Below are positions 1 to 9,403 of a stretch of 64,000 nt of DNA, one piece after another. Source of the DNA: an uncultured Marivita sp. (GTDB taxonomy: Bacteria > Pseudomonadota > Alphaproteobacteria > Rhodobacterales > Rhodobacteraceae); the NCBI RefSeq assembly GCF_947488135.1, contig NZ_CANKYW010000006.1, positions 124,001-188,000 of the forward strand. The letters run 5' to 3'. Made by a program: the position numbers and the translations under genes. The number at the start of each line of letters is the position of its first letter. Position 1 is the stretch's first letter. Below the pieces are notes generated by a model. The model did not search any database. It was given only the letters and a program-made list of their open reading frames with translations, and had not been told where the DNA came from.

Positions 1-1200
1 GGCCAACTCGCCCATGCGCACGTCACCGTGGTCGAGGATGCGCGGGCTGTCCGGGAACTCGGCCTGATGCGCGTGCTCAATGGCGCGAATGATCTCAAGA
101 TGCCGCGGCAGGATGCGGCCCATCAAATGCTCGCTCCAGCGTTCCAGCGCCTCGGGCAGAAGCGTGTGGTTGGTATAGGCCAGGCACTTGCGCGCCAGCG
201 GAATCGCTTCGTCCATCGGGATGTCGTGCTCATCCACAAGAATGCGCACCAGTTCCGGCCCGGCAATGGCCGGGTGCGTGTCGTTCAACTGGATCGCCAC
301 GTAATCGGGAAGGGCGCGGATGTCGTCGTGAGCCGCCAGATAACGGCGCAGCAGGTCCATGATCGACGCGGCGGTAAAGAAGTATTCCTGCTTGAGCCGG
401 AGTTCCTTGCCGCTTTCGGTGGTGTCGTCGGGATACAGCACGCGGCTGATCGTGCGCGCCAGCGCCTCGGACCGACCGGCGGCGAGGTAATCGCCCCGAT
501 TGAAGCTTTCGAGGTCGAATTCCTTGGCCGGTTCCGCCGACCATAGCCGCAGGGTGTTGCCCCAGTCACCCTTCCACCCGACGATGGGGGTGTCATGCGC
601 CGTTGCCATGACCACTTCGCCGGGATGCCAATAGGCCTTGCCCTCGTGGTGATCGACATGCCCGCCAAAGCCGATGCGATACTGCGCCTCGGGGCGCTCG
701 AATTCCCAGGCGTGGCGTTGGGTCAGCCATGTCTCTGGCTTTTCGACCTGCTGGCCCTGCGCAAAGCTCTGTTCAAACAGTCCGTGTTCATAGCGAATAC
801 CGTACCCAAAGGCCGGAATACCCAGCGTCGCAAGCGAATCCATGAAACACGCAGCAAGACGCCCCAAACCACCGTTGCCAAGCGCCGCATCGGGTTCGTC
901 ATGCACGATCGTGTCGTAGTCCTGACCCAGCTCGGCTATCGCGGTCTTGACCGTGTCCTCGAGCTGAAGGTTCGAGATCATGTCCTCGATCAACCGTCCG
1001 ATCAGAAACTCCATCGACAGATAATACACCCGCTTGGGCGAGGCCGCGTAGGTTTCCTTGGTGGAACGGAACCATGTTTCGACCATCTCGTCGCGCAGGA
1101 CCAGCGACAGCGCGATGCGCCAGTCATAGGTGGACGCATGCTCGGCGTCCTTGCCCAGCGAATATTTCAGGCGGTTCAGAATATCGGTTTTCATGGTCAT
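1..1200 (-). CDS. glgP: Glycogen/alpha-glucan phosphorylase, N-terminal 400 residues (cut by window edge)
   Basis: Phosphorolysis of alpha-1,4-glucan to glucose-1-phosphate in the cytoplasm. The minus strand is open from 1200 to the window edge and gives the N-terminal half of a GT35 phosphorylase: SMEFLIGR at about residues 62-69 and LGNGGLGRLA at about 107-116. The PLP lysine lies in the missing C-terminal half. Start: ATG at 1200 (M-T-M-K) has AGAGGA about 9 nt upstream, so it is preferred over the ATG two codons later. Other glycogen genes may follow outside the window. A LacI-type palindrome lies 58-71 nt upstream (1258-1271). Confidence 0.93.
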   Translation of the reverse strand, partial: MTMKTDILNRLKYSLGKDAEHASTYDWRIALSLVLRDEMVETWFRSTKETYAASPKRVYYLSMEFLIGRLIEDMISNLQLEDTVKTAIAELGQDYDTIVHDEPDAALGNGGLGRLAACFMDSLATLGIPAFGYGIRYEHGLFEQSFAQGQQVEKPETWLTQRHAWEFERPEAQYRIGFGGHVDHHEGKAYWHPGEVVMATAHDTPIVGWKGDWGNTLRLWSAEPAKEFDLESFNRGDYLAAGRSEALARTISRVLYPDDTTESGKELRLKQEYFFTAASIMDLLRRYLAAHDDIRALPDYVAIQLNDTHPAIAGPELVRILVDEHDIPMDEAIPLARKCLAYTNHTLLPEALERWSEHLMGRILPRHLEIIRAIEHAHQAEFPDSPRILDHGDVRMGELA

Positions 1201-1257
1201 CCGGATGCGTCCTCTGGAAGGCTCGATTCAGGGCAAATTGCGGTGCTTCAGTCGTTT

Positions 1258-1271
1258 CGATAGCGCTAACA
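1258..1271. promoter_or_regulatory. Candidate LacI-family operator upstream of glgP
   Basis: On the glgP strand the 14-mer reads TGTTAGCGCTATCG. It has a perfect 8-bp core (1261-1268) and the central CG typical of LacI-family operators. Its half site GCTAACA recurs upstream of sdhC, with close variants between pckA and chvI. The assignment is inference from symmetry and recurrence; it could be a site for a CceR-type regulator of central carbon metabolism. Confidence 0.4.
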
Positions 1272-1441
1272 TCGCCTCTAATAGCGAATTTCGACAGAAA
1301 CACCACTGCACTTTATGCAAACGTGTAGGTCACGGTCAGCATGGCTTCAGCCTTTTTGCGCGGCATATCCCCAACGGCTAGGGCCGATTGCCGAACAGAT
1401 CAAGCGTCTGCGCGGTTCCCAAAGGCCCGCGTTTGGCGGCC

Positions 1442-2152
1442 TCAGATCCGGGCAAGTGACTGGATCTGATACCCTTTGCTATCGAAATTTTCGGGCGCCA
1501 GCCAACGCTCGAAACGAGCCTTCAGTGCGGGCCATTCGCTGTCGAGAATGGAAAACCACGCCGTGTCGCGGTTGCGGCCTTTGTAGTGGGTCGCCTGACG
1601 AAACGTGCCTTCATAGGCAAAACCCAGCCGTTGCGCCGCCTTGCGCGACGGCGCGTTCAGCGCGTCGCATTTCCATTCGTACCGGCGATACCGCAATTCA
1701 TCAAAGGCGCGCGCCATCATCAGGTACTGGAATTCGGTCGCGGCACGGCTGCGTTGCAGCGCGGGGGACAGGTTGATGAAACCAACCTCGATCGAGGCGC
1801 TGGCCGGGGAGATGCGCAGATAGCTGGCATGGCCCAAGGCATGGCCATCGACTTTAATCGCGTGCATCAAAGGATCGCTCCACGTCGCGGCGTCTTGCAC
1901 CCAGGCGCGGAACGCTGCGAAATCGTGGTAAGGCCCGTTTGGCAGGTACGTCCAGATCCGGTCCTCGCTGTCCTGACGAAAGGCCGCGTAAAGGTCGTCT
2001 GAATGGTCCACCGACAGGGGCACGACCGAACAATACCGCCCAACCATCGCGGTGCGGGGAGGCGTTTGACGAGGCGCGGTATCCTCGAGGGGCAAGCCGA
2101 TCGGTTGGCCCAGCGCATTCAAGCGCTGGCCGGTGATCAGGGGATCAGTCAC
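1442..2152 (-). CDS. GNAT-family N-acetyltransferase (RimJ/RimL-like)
   Basis: A 236-residue protein with the layout of a RimJ/RimL-type GNAT acetyltransferase: an N-terminal part naming the substrate range (about 45-110), then a core with VGFINLSPALQRSRAATE near the acetyl-CoA site and a C-terminal N-x-x-S-x-x-x-A-x-x-LGF segment (about 170-185). It begins with GTG at 2152, which overlaps the TGA of the upstream aminotransferase by 4 nt, so translation is probably coupled. The substrate cannot be told from sequence; acetylation of an amine made or used by the aminotransferase is a guess. Confidence 0.8.
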   Translation of the reverse strand: MTDPLITGQRLNALGQPIGLPLEDTAPRQTPPRTAMVGRYCSVVPLSVDHSDDLYAAFRQDSEDRIWTYLPNGPYHDFAAFRAWVQDAATWSDPLMHAIKVDGHALGHASYLRISPASASIEVGFINLSPALQRSRAATEFQYLMMARAFDELRYRRYEWKCDALNAPSRKAAQRLGFAYEGTFRQATHYKGRNRDTAWFSILDSEWPALKARFERWLAPENFDSKGYQIQSLARI

Positions 2153-3537
2153 GCAAATTCGCGACCCAAGGCTTCGTCCACCGAGGCGATGATCTGGTCG
2201 ATGTCATCCTTGGTGGCGATCAGCGCGGGGCTGAAGCACAGCGTGTTGTTCATGCCCGGTAGCGACCGGTTGGTCGCGCCGATGATGATGCCCTGGCTCA
2301 TGCAGTCGGCCACCACCTTCTGAACACGCTTTTCCGCCATCGGTTTGCGGGTGTCCCGATCCTCGACCAACTCGGCACCCAGGAACAGACCCTTGCCGCG
2401 TACGTCGCCGATGACCGTGTGCTTCTCGGCCAGCGCATGAAGCTCGCCCAGCATGTACTCGCCCATCGCCGTGGTGTTTTCGAGCAGGTTCTCGTCTTCG
2501 ATGATCCGCATGTTCTCCAACGCCGCTGCCGGCCCGGCGGTGCAGCCACCAAAGGTCGAGATATCGCGGAAATAGTTCATCGGATCGTCGGCATTGTCCT
2601 TGAACATCGAGAAAACGTCCTCGGTGGTCACCAGACACGCAATCGCGGCATAGCCCGACGCGACACCTTTGGCCATTGTCACCATGTCAGGCTGAACGCC
2701 GTATTGCTGGTAGCCGAACCATGTGCCGGTGCGACCGACGCCGCAAACGACCTCATCGATATGCAGCAGGATGTCGTATTTGCGGCAGATCTCCTGCACG
2801 CGGTCCCAATAGCCCTGCGGCGGGGTGATCACGCCGCCACCTGCCGTCACCGGCTCAAGGCAGAGCGCGCCCACGGTGTCCGGGCCTTCGCGCAGGATCA
2901 CCTGTTCGATCTGGTCTGCTGCCCATTCGCCGTAATTCTCGGTCGGGGCGCCCTGATCGGCGGCGCGGTACTCAAGGCAATGCGGCACGCGCACGAAACC
3001 GGGCGTGAACGGCCCGTACTGCGCGTTGCGCTCGTCCTGACCGCCCGCACTCAGACAGCCGATGGTGGTGCCGTGGTAATCGCGGTCGCGGTAGAGGATC
3101 TTGTGCTTGTTGCCGCCATAGCGCTTGTGCGCGATCTGGCGGACCATCTTGAACGCCTTTTCGTTCGCCTCGGATCCCGAGTTTGTGTAATAGACGCGCG
3201 TCATGCCTGGCATCTTGGCAATCAGCTTTTCCGAGAACAGAGCGCCGGGGATCGACCCTGCCGATCCGGCGAAATAGTTGAGTTTCAAAAGCTGGTCGTA
3301 GACCGCCTTGGCGATGCTTTCGCGGCCGTAGCCCACGTTCACTGTCCAGACGCCACCGGACACGGCATCCAGATGCTCCTTGCCCTTCTGGTCCCAAACC
3401 CGCATGCCCTTGCCTTCGACGATGATCCGCGGATCATTGGTTTCGAACGGCTTGTGCTGGATCAGGTGGTGCCACACATGGGCGCGGTCGGCTTCGACCA
3501 CATGGCTAAGATCGTTTTGGGACAATGTACCGTCCAT
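2149..3537 (-). CDS. Class III PLP aminotransferase, taurine--pyruvate aminotransferase-like
   Basis: A 462-residue fold-type I omega-aminotransferase. Visible are GSEANE (121-126, cofactor phosphate), HIDEV with Asp261 facing the PLP ring nitrogen, and the Schiff-base Lys290 in MAKG. Overall wording (ADRAHVWHHL, LDAVSGGVWTVNVGYGR) is close to taurine-pyruvate aminotransferases as I remember them. Start ATG 3537 is chosen over an upstream in-frame ATG (3600) because GGAGGTGAC lies just before it. No xsc or tau transport genes are nearby, so the substrate (taurine, beta-alanine or another omega-amine) is open. Confidence 0.78.
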   Translation of the reverse strand: MDGTLSQNDLSHVVEADRAHVWHHLIQHKPFETNDPRIIVEGKGMRVWDQKGKEHLDAVSGGVWTVNVGYGRESIAKAVYDQLLKLNYFAGSAGSIPGALFSEKLIAKMPGMTRVYYTNSGSEANEKAFKMVRQIAHKRYGGNKHKILYRDRDYHGTTIGCLSAGGQDERNAQYGPFTPGFVRVPHCLEYRAADQGAPTENYGEWAADQIEQVILREGPDTVGALCLEPVTAGGGVITPPQGYWDRVQEICRKYDILLHIDEVVCGVGRTGTWFGYQQYGVQPDMVTMAKGVASGYAAIACLVTTEDVFSMFKDNADDPMNYFRDISTFGGCTAGPAAALENMRIIEDENLLENTTAMGEYMLGELHALAEKHTVIGDVRGKGLFLGAELVEDRDTRKPMAEKRVQKVVADCMSQGIIIGATNRSLPGMNNTLCFSPALIATKDDIDQIIASVDEALGREFA

Positions 3538-3705
3538 GGTCGTCACCTCCGTCTGAGAATCAATGAACGCCCGACGCGCGCCGCGCTCTGGCAGGTGCAT
3601 CTTGATCAGATCGGCAGGCGCGCGTTAGGGCCAGACCAATATCACAGATAGGTCCAATTTGCACGTCCAGCCGATACGCGCATCGGTCGCCGTATCGTTT
3701 GAGGT

Positions 3706-4566
3706 TCAGCTGCCGTCTGTCGGCGGAGCGTCTGCCGGAGTCCCGCCGAACATCCCGAACAGGGATGCAACCTGTGCATCCAGCCAAAGGCGCAGTTGAT
3801 CGACCAGCGCGGAATAGGTGTCGAGAGGTGCCTTGAGCTGCGGGACGGTGTCCCCAAGCTGGGGCGCAAAGACGTACAACGCTGCAGCAATGGCGAAGAT
3901 CAGGAAGGTAAGCACAAAACCACGCCCGAAACTGCCGGCGTCGTCCTCATCGTCGTCCAGGTCGCCTTGCAGCGTGCGCATCTCACGCCGCTCGGTCGAG
4001 GCGCGCAGGGTCTGGTTGATCTCTTCCACGTCGGGCAGCATATCGCGGCGCGATTTCGGACGATCAGTGACCGCCGAGGCAGCCGCTGCCGCCGCTGCGG
4101 CATCCGGGTCTTCGCCGCGCAGCTTGCGCATCCGGTCCTGTGCCTGGCGCGCACGTTTCGCGGCTTCGTCCTCGGGTTCCTGCAAGCCCAGTTCGGGCTG
4201 CTCTTCCAGGCTTCCGGCCTCGGCCTCGCGGGCACGCGCCTCAAGCTCGGCCTCTTCGCGCAGGATGTCCGCGACCGACGGGTCAAGCTCGCGGCGCTTC
4301 GGCGGCGCGGGTGGGGGTGTGTTTCCGGGGGTGGGTTCCTGGTTGACCGACGGGCGGCTGTCGACGTCGCTTTCAACCTCCGGGTGCCAGACAGCATCCT
4401 TCGGGGCCGCCGCCTCTGCGGCAAGGGCTTCAGGCGTGTTGCTGGTGTCACGTTCCTGGAACCAGGTGTTGCCGCAATTGGAACACTGGACGTCCCGACC
4501 GTCCTCGGGAATGACATCATCGGGGACTTCGTATTGTGCCCCGCAGCTTGGACATGTCAGCCGCAT
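3706..4566 (-). CDS. Zinc-ribbon (MJ0042-type) single-pass membrane protein
   Basis: A 286-residue protein. The N-terminus is a zinc ribbon of the MJ0042 type with CPSC (5-8) and CSNC (28-31). A long acidic, Ala/Glu-rich low-complexity middle follows, with a coiled-coil-prone Glu/Arg stretch. One transmembrane helix lies at about 216-234 and a short amphipathic tail after it, so the ribbon is probably cytoplasmic. The function is unknown. It is transcribed away from ftsE; the roughly 180-bp gap 4567-4749 must hold both promoters. Confidence 0.75.
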   Translation of the reverse strand: MRLTCPSCGAQYEVPDDVIPEDGRDVQCSNCGNTWFQERDTSNTPEALAAEAAAPKDAVWHPEVESDVDSRPSVNQEPTPGNTPPPAPPKRRELDPSVADILREEAELEARAREAEAGSLEEQPELGLQEPEDEAAKRARQAQDRMRKLRGEDPDAAAAAAAASAVTDRPKSRRDMLPDVEEINQTLRASTERREMRTLQGDLDDDEDDAGSFGRGFVLTFLIFAIAAALYVFAPQLGDTVPQLKAPLDTYSALVDQLRLWLDAQVASLFGMFGGTPADAPPTDGS

Positions 4567-4749
4567 ATTGCCTGTTGCCCCTCATCGGCTGGTCTGGATT
4601 TTGCGACCAACCGCCTTGTTCCTCGTTTTAATGCACCATAGGCGCGCGTTTCCGCTTGTAAAACCCTATTCTGAGCCCACCGGCGCATTGAAACCGGCAC
4701 GATGCTCAGGCACAACAACGCCGAACCAAGGGCAGGGAACACCACCACC

Positions 4750-5427
4750 GTGATCGAGCTGGAAAATGTGGCCTACAGTTATGGCGGTGGCGAGTTGCTC
4801 ACGGACATGACCCTCAAAGTTGCGCCGGGGTCGTTTCACTTCCTCACCGGACCGTCGGGATCGGGCAAGACCACGTTCCTCAAACTGTGTTACGGCGCGC
4901 TCCAGGCGACGGCGGGGCATGTGCGCCTGTTCGACCGGGACGTGCGCGGGCTAAGCCGCGATGACGTTGCTGTCCTGCGCCGCAAGATCGGCGTGGTGCA
5001 TCAGGACTGCCAGTTCCTCGACCATCTACCGGTGACCGAAAACGTCGCCCTGCCGCTGGCCGTGTCCGGTCAGGACGCCAGCAGCGCGGACGCGAACCTA
5101 AAGGAATTGCTGGCCTGGGTCGGTCTGACATCGCGCGCCGATGCGCTGCCGCCGGAACTGTCGGGCGGCGAACGCCAGCGCGCGGCTCTGGCGCGGGCCG
5201 TCATCATGTCACCGGATGTGATCCTCGCGGATGAGCCGACGGGCAATATCGACTGGGAGATGTCGCAGCGCCTGCTGACCCTGCTGGTCGAATTGAACCG
5301 CATGGGCAAGACCATCCTCGTGGCGACCCACGATCTTGGGCTGATCCGCGCCGCCAAGGCGCAGGTGCAGACACGGGTTCTGCGGATTTCGAACCGGCGG
5401 CTCCAAATGGCGGGGGCGGACCTGTGA
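4750..5427 (+). CDS. ftsE: Cell-division ATP-binding protein FtsE
   Basis: ABC ATPase that with FtsX links cytokinesis to peptidoglycan hydrolase activation at the septum. 225 residues. Walker A GPSGSGKT at 34-41, a Q-loop with VVHQDCQFLDHL, signature LSGGERQR and Walker B VILADEPTGN. Start: GTG 4750 aligns with the usual FtsE N-terminus (I-E-L-E-N-V) with GGCAGGGAAC upstream; an in-frame ATG at 4702 would add 16 unusual residues. The stop overlaps the ftsX GTG by 4 nt (GTGA). Confidence 0.95.
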   Translation: MIELENVAYSYGGGELLTDMTLKVAPGSFHFLTGPSGSGKTTFLKLCYGALQATAGHVRLFDRDVRGLSRDDVAVLRRKIGVVHQDCQFLDHLPVTENVALPLAVSGQDASSADANLKELLAWVGLTSRADALPPELSGGERQRAALARAVIMSPDVILADEPTGNIDWEMSQRLLTLLVELNRMGKTILVATHDLGLIRAAKAQVQTRVLRISNRRLQMAGADL

Positions 5428-6329
5428 TCCTTGACTGGCGCTCTACCGCGAAAATGCTGCAATTTGATGAAAAAGCGGATCGCGTCGTTCCGCCGACGGG
5501 CTTTACCGCGCGACTGACACTGTTCAGTTCCTTCGCGATGGCCTTCCTCGCTGTCTTCGCGCTGGCCCTGTCGCTCGCGGCGGGGCGCGTCGCGGATCGC
5601 TGGGGCGAGGAACTGGCACAGTCGTCCACCCTTCGTATCTCGGCCCCGGCCGGTGAGGTCGCAACCCAGACCGAAGCCGCGCTGCGCGTGCTGCGCACCA
5701 CGCCCGGTATCGAGGACGCCCGCGCCCTGACCGCCGAGGAGCAGCGCGCGCTCTTGACGCCTTGGTTCGGTCCGGATTTGCCGATCGAAGATCTGCCGCT
5801 GCCACAGCTTATCGACATCACCGAAACCGAAGGTGGCTACGACGCCGCTGGCCTGCGCCTGCGCCTTGCCGCCGAAGCCCCGGCGGCGGTGCTGGACGAT
5901 CACGCCCGCTGGCGACGCCCCTTGGTCGACGCCGCCGCGCGTCTGCGCCTTCTCGGGTGGCTGTCGATCCTGCTGATCGCGTCGGCCACGGCGGCGATGG
6001 TTACGCTGGCCGCCAATGCCGCGCTCGCCGCGAATGCGCAGGTCATCGCGGTGCTCCGGCTGGTTGGCGCAAAGGACACGTATATCGCCAGAGCCTTTGT
6101 CCGGCGGTTCGCGTTGCGGTCGTTGACCGGAGCAGCGGTCGGCACGCTTGTCGGTGTGATCGCGCTGTTCCTGATCCCCGCGGGCAGTGACGAGACCGGC
6201 TTTCTGACCGATCTCAGGCTTCAGGGCATCGGGTGGCTTTGGGCGGTCCTGATCCCGCCGCTTTCGGGACTTGTCGCCTTTGTCGCCACCCGGTTTGCCG
6301 CAGGCCGCGTTTTAGAGGAATTGGCCTGA
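5424..6329 (+). CDS. ftsX: Cell-division protein FtsX
   Basis: Membrane partner of FtsE, 301 residues. A cytoplasmic N-terminus, a first transmembrane helix at about 35-52, a periplasmic domain, then three more helices (about 170-195, 220-245 and 270-292) match the four-helix FtsX/MacB permease layout. GTG start overlaps the ftsE stop, and the ATG of the next gene overlaps its TGA by one base, so ftsE-ftsX-plsC look like one tightly coupled operon. Confidence 0.92.
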   Translation: MILDWRSTAKMLQFDEKADRVVPPTGFTARLTLFSSFAMAFLAVFALALSLAAGRVADRWGEELAQSSTLRISAPAGEVATQTEAALRVLRTTPGIEDARALTAEEQRALLTPWFGPDLPIEDLPLPQLIDITETEGGYDAAGLRLRLAAEAPAAVLDDHARWRRPLVDAAARLRLLGWLSILLIASATAAMVTLAANAALAANAQVIAVLRLVGAKDTYIARAFVRRFALRSLTGAAVGTLVGVIALFLIPAGSDETGFLTDLRLQGIGWLWAVLIPPLSGLVAFVATRFAAGRVLEELA

Positions 6330-7063
6330 TGGCATATGCAATCCAGTGGGTCCGGTCGCTGATCTTCATTATCTCGGTCTATCTTTCCATCGCGGTTGTC
6401 GGTCTCGTGCTGTTTCCCTGGGCGCTGGTGTCGCGCAGGGGGGCGCGGACCGGATGTATGACCGTTTGTCGCTTCGTGCGCTGGGCAGCGCCGTGGATGA
6501 TCGGTCTCAAGACGGAAATCCGTGGCACACCGCCCGATTACGAATGCCTTGTCGCGTCGAAGCATCAGAGCTTTCTTGATGTTTTCCTTGTGTTTTCTGC
6601 GTTGCCAGCTGGCAAGTTCATCATGAAGCGCATCCTGATGTATGCGCCTATCGTGGGGCAGTACGGGCTGCGCATCGGCTGCATCCCGGTCGATCGCGGC
6701 AAACGCGGCGCGGCGATCAAACAGATGGTCGAAGCCGTGCGCAACGGCACCGCGACGCCGGGTCAGTTGATCATCTACCCCCAAGGCACGCGCATCGCAC
6801 CGGGGGTGAAAGCGCCGTACAAAATCGGGACGGCGGTGCTTTACGAACAGTTGGGCCAGCCTTGCGTTCCGGTGGCCGCCAATGTCGGACTTTTCTGGCC
6901 CAAGCGCGGGATCTACCGCAAACAGGGAACGGCCATCGTCGAATTTCTCGATCCCATCCAGCCGGGGCTGGCGCGGGATGAATTTCTGAAACTGCTCGAA
7001 ACGCGGATCGAAACCGCCTCGACCCGTTTGAACGAAGAGGCCGGTTTCCATGCGCCGCATTGA
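6329..7063 (+). CDS. plsC: 1-acyl-sn-glycerol-3-phosphate acyltransferase (PlsC family)
   Basis: Probably adds the second acyl chain in phosphatidic acid synthesis at the inner membrane. 244 residues: N-terminal hydrophobic segment (about 8-33), catalytic HQSFLD (HX4D, His79-Asp84), and YPQGTR at about 150-155, the glycerol-phosphate-binding motif with Q where many members have E. The start overlaps the ftsX stop (TGATG). The 3' end overlaps the next gene by 14 nt. Confidence 0.9.
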   Translation: MAYAIQWVRSLIFIISVYLSIAVVGLVLFPWALVSRRGARTGCMTVCRFVRWAAPWMIGLKTEIRGTPPDYECLVASKHQSFLDVFLVFSALPAGKFIMKRILMYAPIVGQYGLRIGCIPVDRGKRGAAIKQMVEAVRNGTATPGQLIIYPQGTRIAPGVKAPYKIGTAVLYEQLGQPCVPVAANVGLFWPKRGIYRKQGTAIVEFLDPIQPGLARDEFLKLLETRIETASTRLNEEAGFHAPH

Positions 7064-7655
7064 GACGCTTGCGGATCTGGACGCGCTCTATGGCGATCCG
7101 GTGCCTGCCGCGCTGAGCAAAGTGGCAGATCACCTGACCCCGACTTACCGGCGTTGGATCGAGGCGGCGCGGTTCTGCATTCTGTCGACCGTGGGACCGA
7201 ACGGGACGCATGGCACGCCGCGCGGCGATGTCGATCCGGTGGTCCGGGTGGCCGATCCGCACACGATCCTGTTGCCCGATTGGCAGGGGAACAACCGACT
7301 GGATGCGCTGCGCGATCTGATCGCGGATCCGCGCATCGCGTTCCTGTTCATGATCCCCGGTTCGAAAACGACCGTCCGGGTGAATGGCCGCGCGTGGATC
7401 ACCGACGATGCCGACCTGCGCGCGTCCTTTGAGAAGAAGGCCCGCCAACCCGCGACGGTGATCGTCACCGAAGTGGCCGAGGTCTATTCGCAATGCGCCA
7501 AGGCACTCATGCGATCGGGGCTTTGGGACGGTGCCGAGGCGCCTGCCGGGCTGCCCACGATCGGCGAAATCCTGGCCGAAATGACCTCGGGCGAGATCGA
7601 TGGATCCGCCTACGACGAGGGCTACGAAGAGCGGTCGATCCCGAAGCTCTGGTAG
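7050..7655 (+). CDS. PPOX-type FMN-dependent flavoprotein (MSMEG_1061-like)
   Basis: A 201-residue member of the pyridoxamine-phosphate-oxidase-like split-barrel family. The core FCILSTVGPNGTHGTPRGD is followed by a strand with NRLDALRDLIADPRIAFLF and KTTVRVNGRA, the usual FMN-binding arrangement. The C-terminal part (KALMRSGLW ... PTIGEILAEM) matches the subfamily annotated as MSMEG_1061 family. The substrate is unknown; such proteins are usually FMN- or F420-dependent reductases. It starts inside the end of plsC and is presumably cotranscribed with it. Confidence 0.85.
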   Translation: MRRIETLADLDALYGDPVPAALSKVADHLTPTYRRWIEAARFCILSTVGPNGTHGTPRGDVDPVVRVADPHTILLPDWQGNNRLDALRDLIADPRIAFLFMIPGSKTTVRVNGRAWITDDADLRASFEKKARQPATVIVTEVAEVYSQCAKALMRSGLWDGAEAPAGLPTIGEILAEMTSGEIDGSAYDEGYEERSIPKLW

Positions 7656-8014
7656 GGCAGCGTACGGTCGCTTTCGAAAACCTTAACGCGTAGTGCGCAA
7701 GGTGCCCTCACGTTGCGCAACGAGCGGAGAGGGTCACTCCCACACCGCGATCCAATGATGGTTTTCTGATCCGGCGGTGACGCGCCGACCATGAGAAGCC
7801 GGCTTCATCAGGCCCGGAAACGGGCACAGGTCCGGGGGGACACCCCCGATTTCAAGAGAACCGTCAGCCCGACCGGGGGCGGCGCCGCTTCTTTATCTGG
7901 ATATCGGAAGGCTCTTCGAAGAGCCTTGATGCGCGGTTTCGAAACCGCGTGACCAAGCGCGTTGGGACGCGCTTGCGGGACGCCTTTTGACAAGGCGTCC
8001 CGCGTGTTCTGCGT
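7656..8014. other. Intergenic region with palindromes between the ftsEX operon and lpd
   Basis: 359 bases without a credible gene, between two convergent transcription units. It holds a 12-bp palindrome CGTTGCGCAACG (7711-7722) and, next to the lpd stop, an array of four consecutive hairpins (7908-8003, listed separately). Otherwise I see only a GC-rich stretch with no start-codon plus ribosome-site combination. Confidence 0.6.
7908..8003. terminator. Array of four consecutive hairpins downstream of lpd
   Basis: Four adjacent inverted repeats, each different in sequence: 7908-7927 (perfect 20-bp palindrome centred on TTCGAA), 7932-7949 (perfect 18-bp palindrome, also centred on TTCGAA), 7955-7974 (8-bp stem AAGCGCGT, loop TGGG) and 7975-8003 (12-bp stem GCGGGACGCCTT, loop of 5). 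They begin 12 nt after the lpd stop codon. None has a long T-run, so the array is either a bidirectional or Rho-assisted terminator or an RNA 3'-end stabiliser. Confidence 0.6.
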
Positions 8015-9403
8015 TTACATGTGAATGGCGCCGTCACCACAGGCCAATGCGGCTTCGCGCACGGCTTCGGAATAGGTCGGGTGCGCGTGGCAGGTGAGGG
8101 CCAGATCCTCGGCCGAGGCTCCGAATTCCATCGCCACACAAACCTCGTGAATGAGATCGCCCGCCATCGGGCCGATGATATGCGCGCCCAGGATGCGGTC
8201 GGTGTCCTTGTCGGCGAGAATTTTCACAAACCCATCCGCCGCGAAATTCGCCTTGGCGCGGCCGTTGCCCATGAAGCTGAACTTGCCGACCTTGTAGTTG
8301 CGGCCCGCTTCCTTGAGCTGTTCTTCGGTCATGCCGACATTCGCGACTTCGGGATGCGTATAGATCACCCCCGGAATGACGCCGTAATTCACGTGACCAT
8401 GCTTGCCCGCGATAACCTCGGCGCAGGCCATGCCTTCGTCCTCGGCCTTGTGGGCGAGCATCGGGCCATCGATGCAGTCACCGATCGCATAGATGCCTTT
8501 GACATTCGTTTGCCACTGGTCGTTGGTCTTGATCTGGCCACGCTCGGACATCTCGATCCCCAACGCGTCGAGCCCCAGACCGTCGGTATAGGGGCGGCGG
8601 CCAGTGGAGACGAGCACGACGTCCGCGTCCATCTCATGTTCGCTGTCATCCTTGCGCAGCTTGTATGTCACCTTCGCCTTCGTCTTGGACGCATCAACCT
8701 TCTGGACCGCGGCGCCGAGGGTGAATTTGAGGCCTTGCTTGATCAGGATTTTCTGGAAGCTTTTTGCGACCTCGCCGTCCATGCCCGGTGTGATGGTGTC
8801 GAGGAATTCGATCACCTCCACCTCAGTGCCGAGGCGGCTGTAGACCGAGCCCAGTTCCAACCCGATCACGCCCGCACCGATCACGATCATCTTTTTCGGG
8901 ATCTTGCCCAGCTCCAGCGCGCCGGTGGAGGTGACGACGACCTTTTCGTCGATCTCGATCCCCGGCAGGCTGCTGGGTTCCGACCCCGACGCGACGATGA
9001 TGTTCTTGGCGTCATGCACGTCGTCGCCGACCTTGACCTTGCCCACCTCGGGGATGGAGCCCCACCCCTTGAGCCAGTCGATCTTGTTCTTCTTGAACAG
9101 GAACTCGATGCCCTTGGTGTTCTGGCCGATCACGTCGTCCTTGTAGGCCAGCATCTGTTTCCAATCGACAGACGGGCTTTTGCCCTTGAGACCCATCTTG
9201 GCGAAGTTGTGTTCGGCCTCGTGCAACTGATGGCTGGCATGGAGCAACGCCTTGGACGGGATGCAGCCGATGTTGAGACAGGTGCCGCCCAAGGTTTCGC
9301 GGCCCTCGACGCAGGCGGTTTTCAGGCCCAGCTGCGCGCAGCGGATCGCGGCCACGTAGCCGCCGGGGCCGGAGCCGATGACGATGACGTCGTATTGTGC
9401 CAT
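8015..9403 (-). CDS. lpd: Dihydrolipoyl dehydrogenase (E3)
   Basis: Reoxidises dihydrolipoyl groups of the 2-oxoglutarate dehydrogenase complex with NAD+. 462 residues: FAD motif [10 protein letters not shown] at 10-19, redox disulfide GGTCLNIGC with Cys42/Cys47, NAD motif [10 protein letters not shown], and catalytic HAHPTYSE (His439, His441, Glu446). It is downstream of odhA-odhB but separated from odhB by two small genes, so it may be transcribed with them or from its own promoter. A four-hairpin array follows the stop. Confidence 0.96.
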   Translation of the reverse strand: MAQYDVIVIGSGPGGYVAAIRCAQLGLKTACVEGRETLGGTCLNIGCIPSKALLHASHQLHEAEHNFAKMGLKGKSPSVDWKQMLAYKDDVIGQNTKGIEFLFKKNKIDWLKGWGSIPEVGKVKVGDDVHDAKNIIVASGSEPSSLPGIEIDEKVVVTSTGALELGKIPKKMIVIGAGVIGLELGSVYSRLGTEVEVIEFLDTITPGMDGEVAKSFQKILIKQGLKFTLGAAVQKVDASKTKAKVTYKLRKDDSEHEMDADVVLVSTGRRPYTDGLGLDALGIEMSERGQIKTNDQWQTNVKGIYAIGDCIDGPMLAHKAEDEGMACAEVIAGKHGHVNYGVIPGVIYTHPEVANVGMTEEQLKEAGRNYKVGKFSFMGNGRAKANFAADGFVKILADKDTDRILGAHIIGPMAGDLIHEVCVAMEFGASAEDLALTCHAHPTYSEAVREAALACGDGAIHM

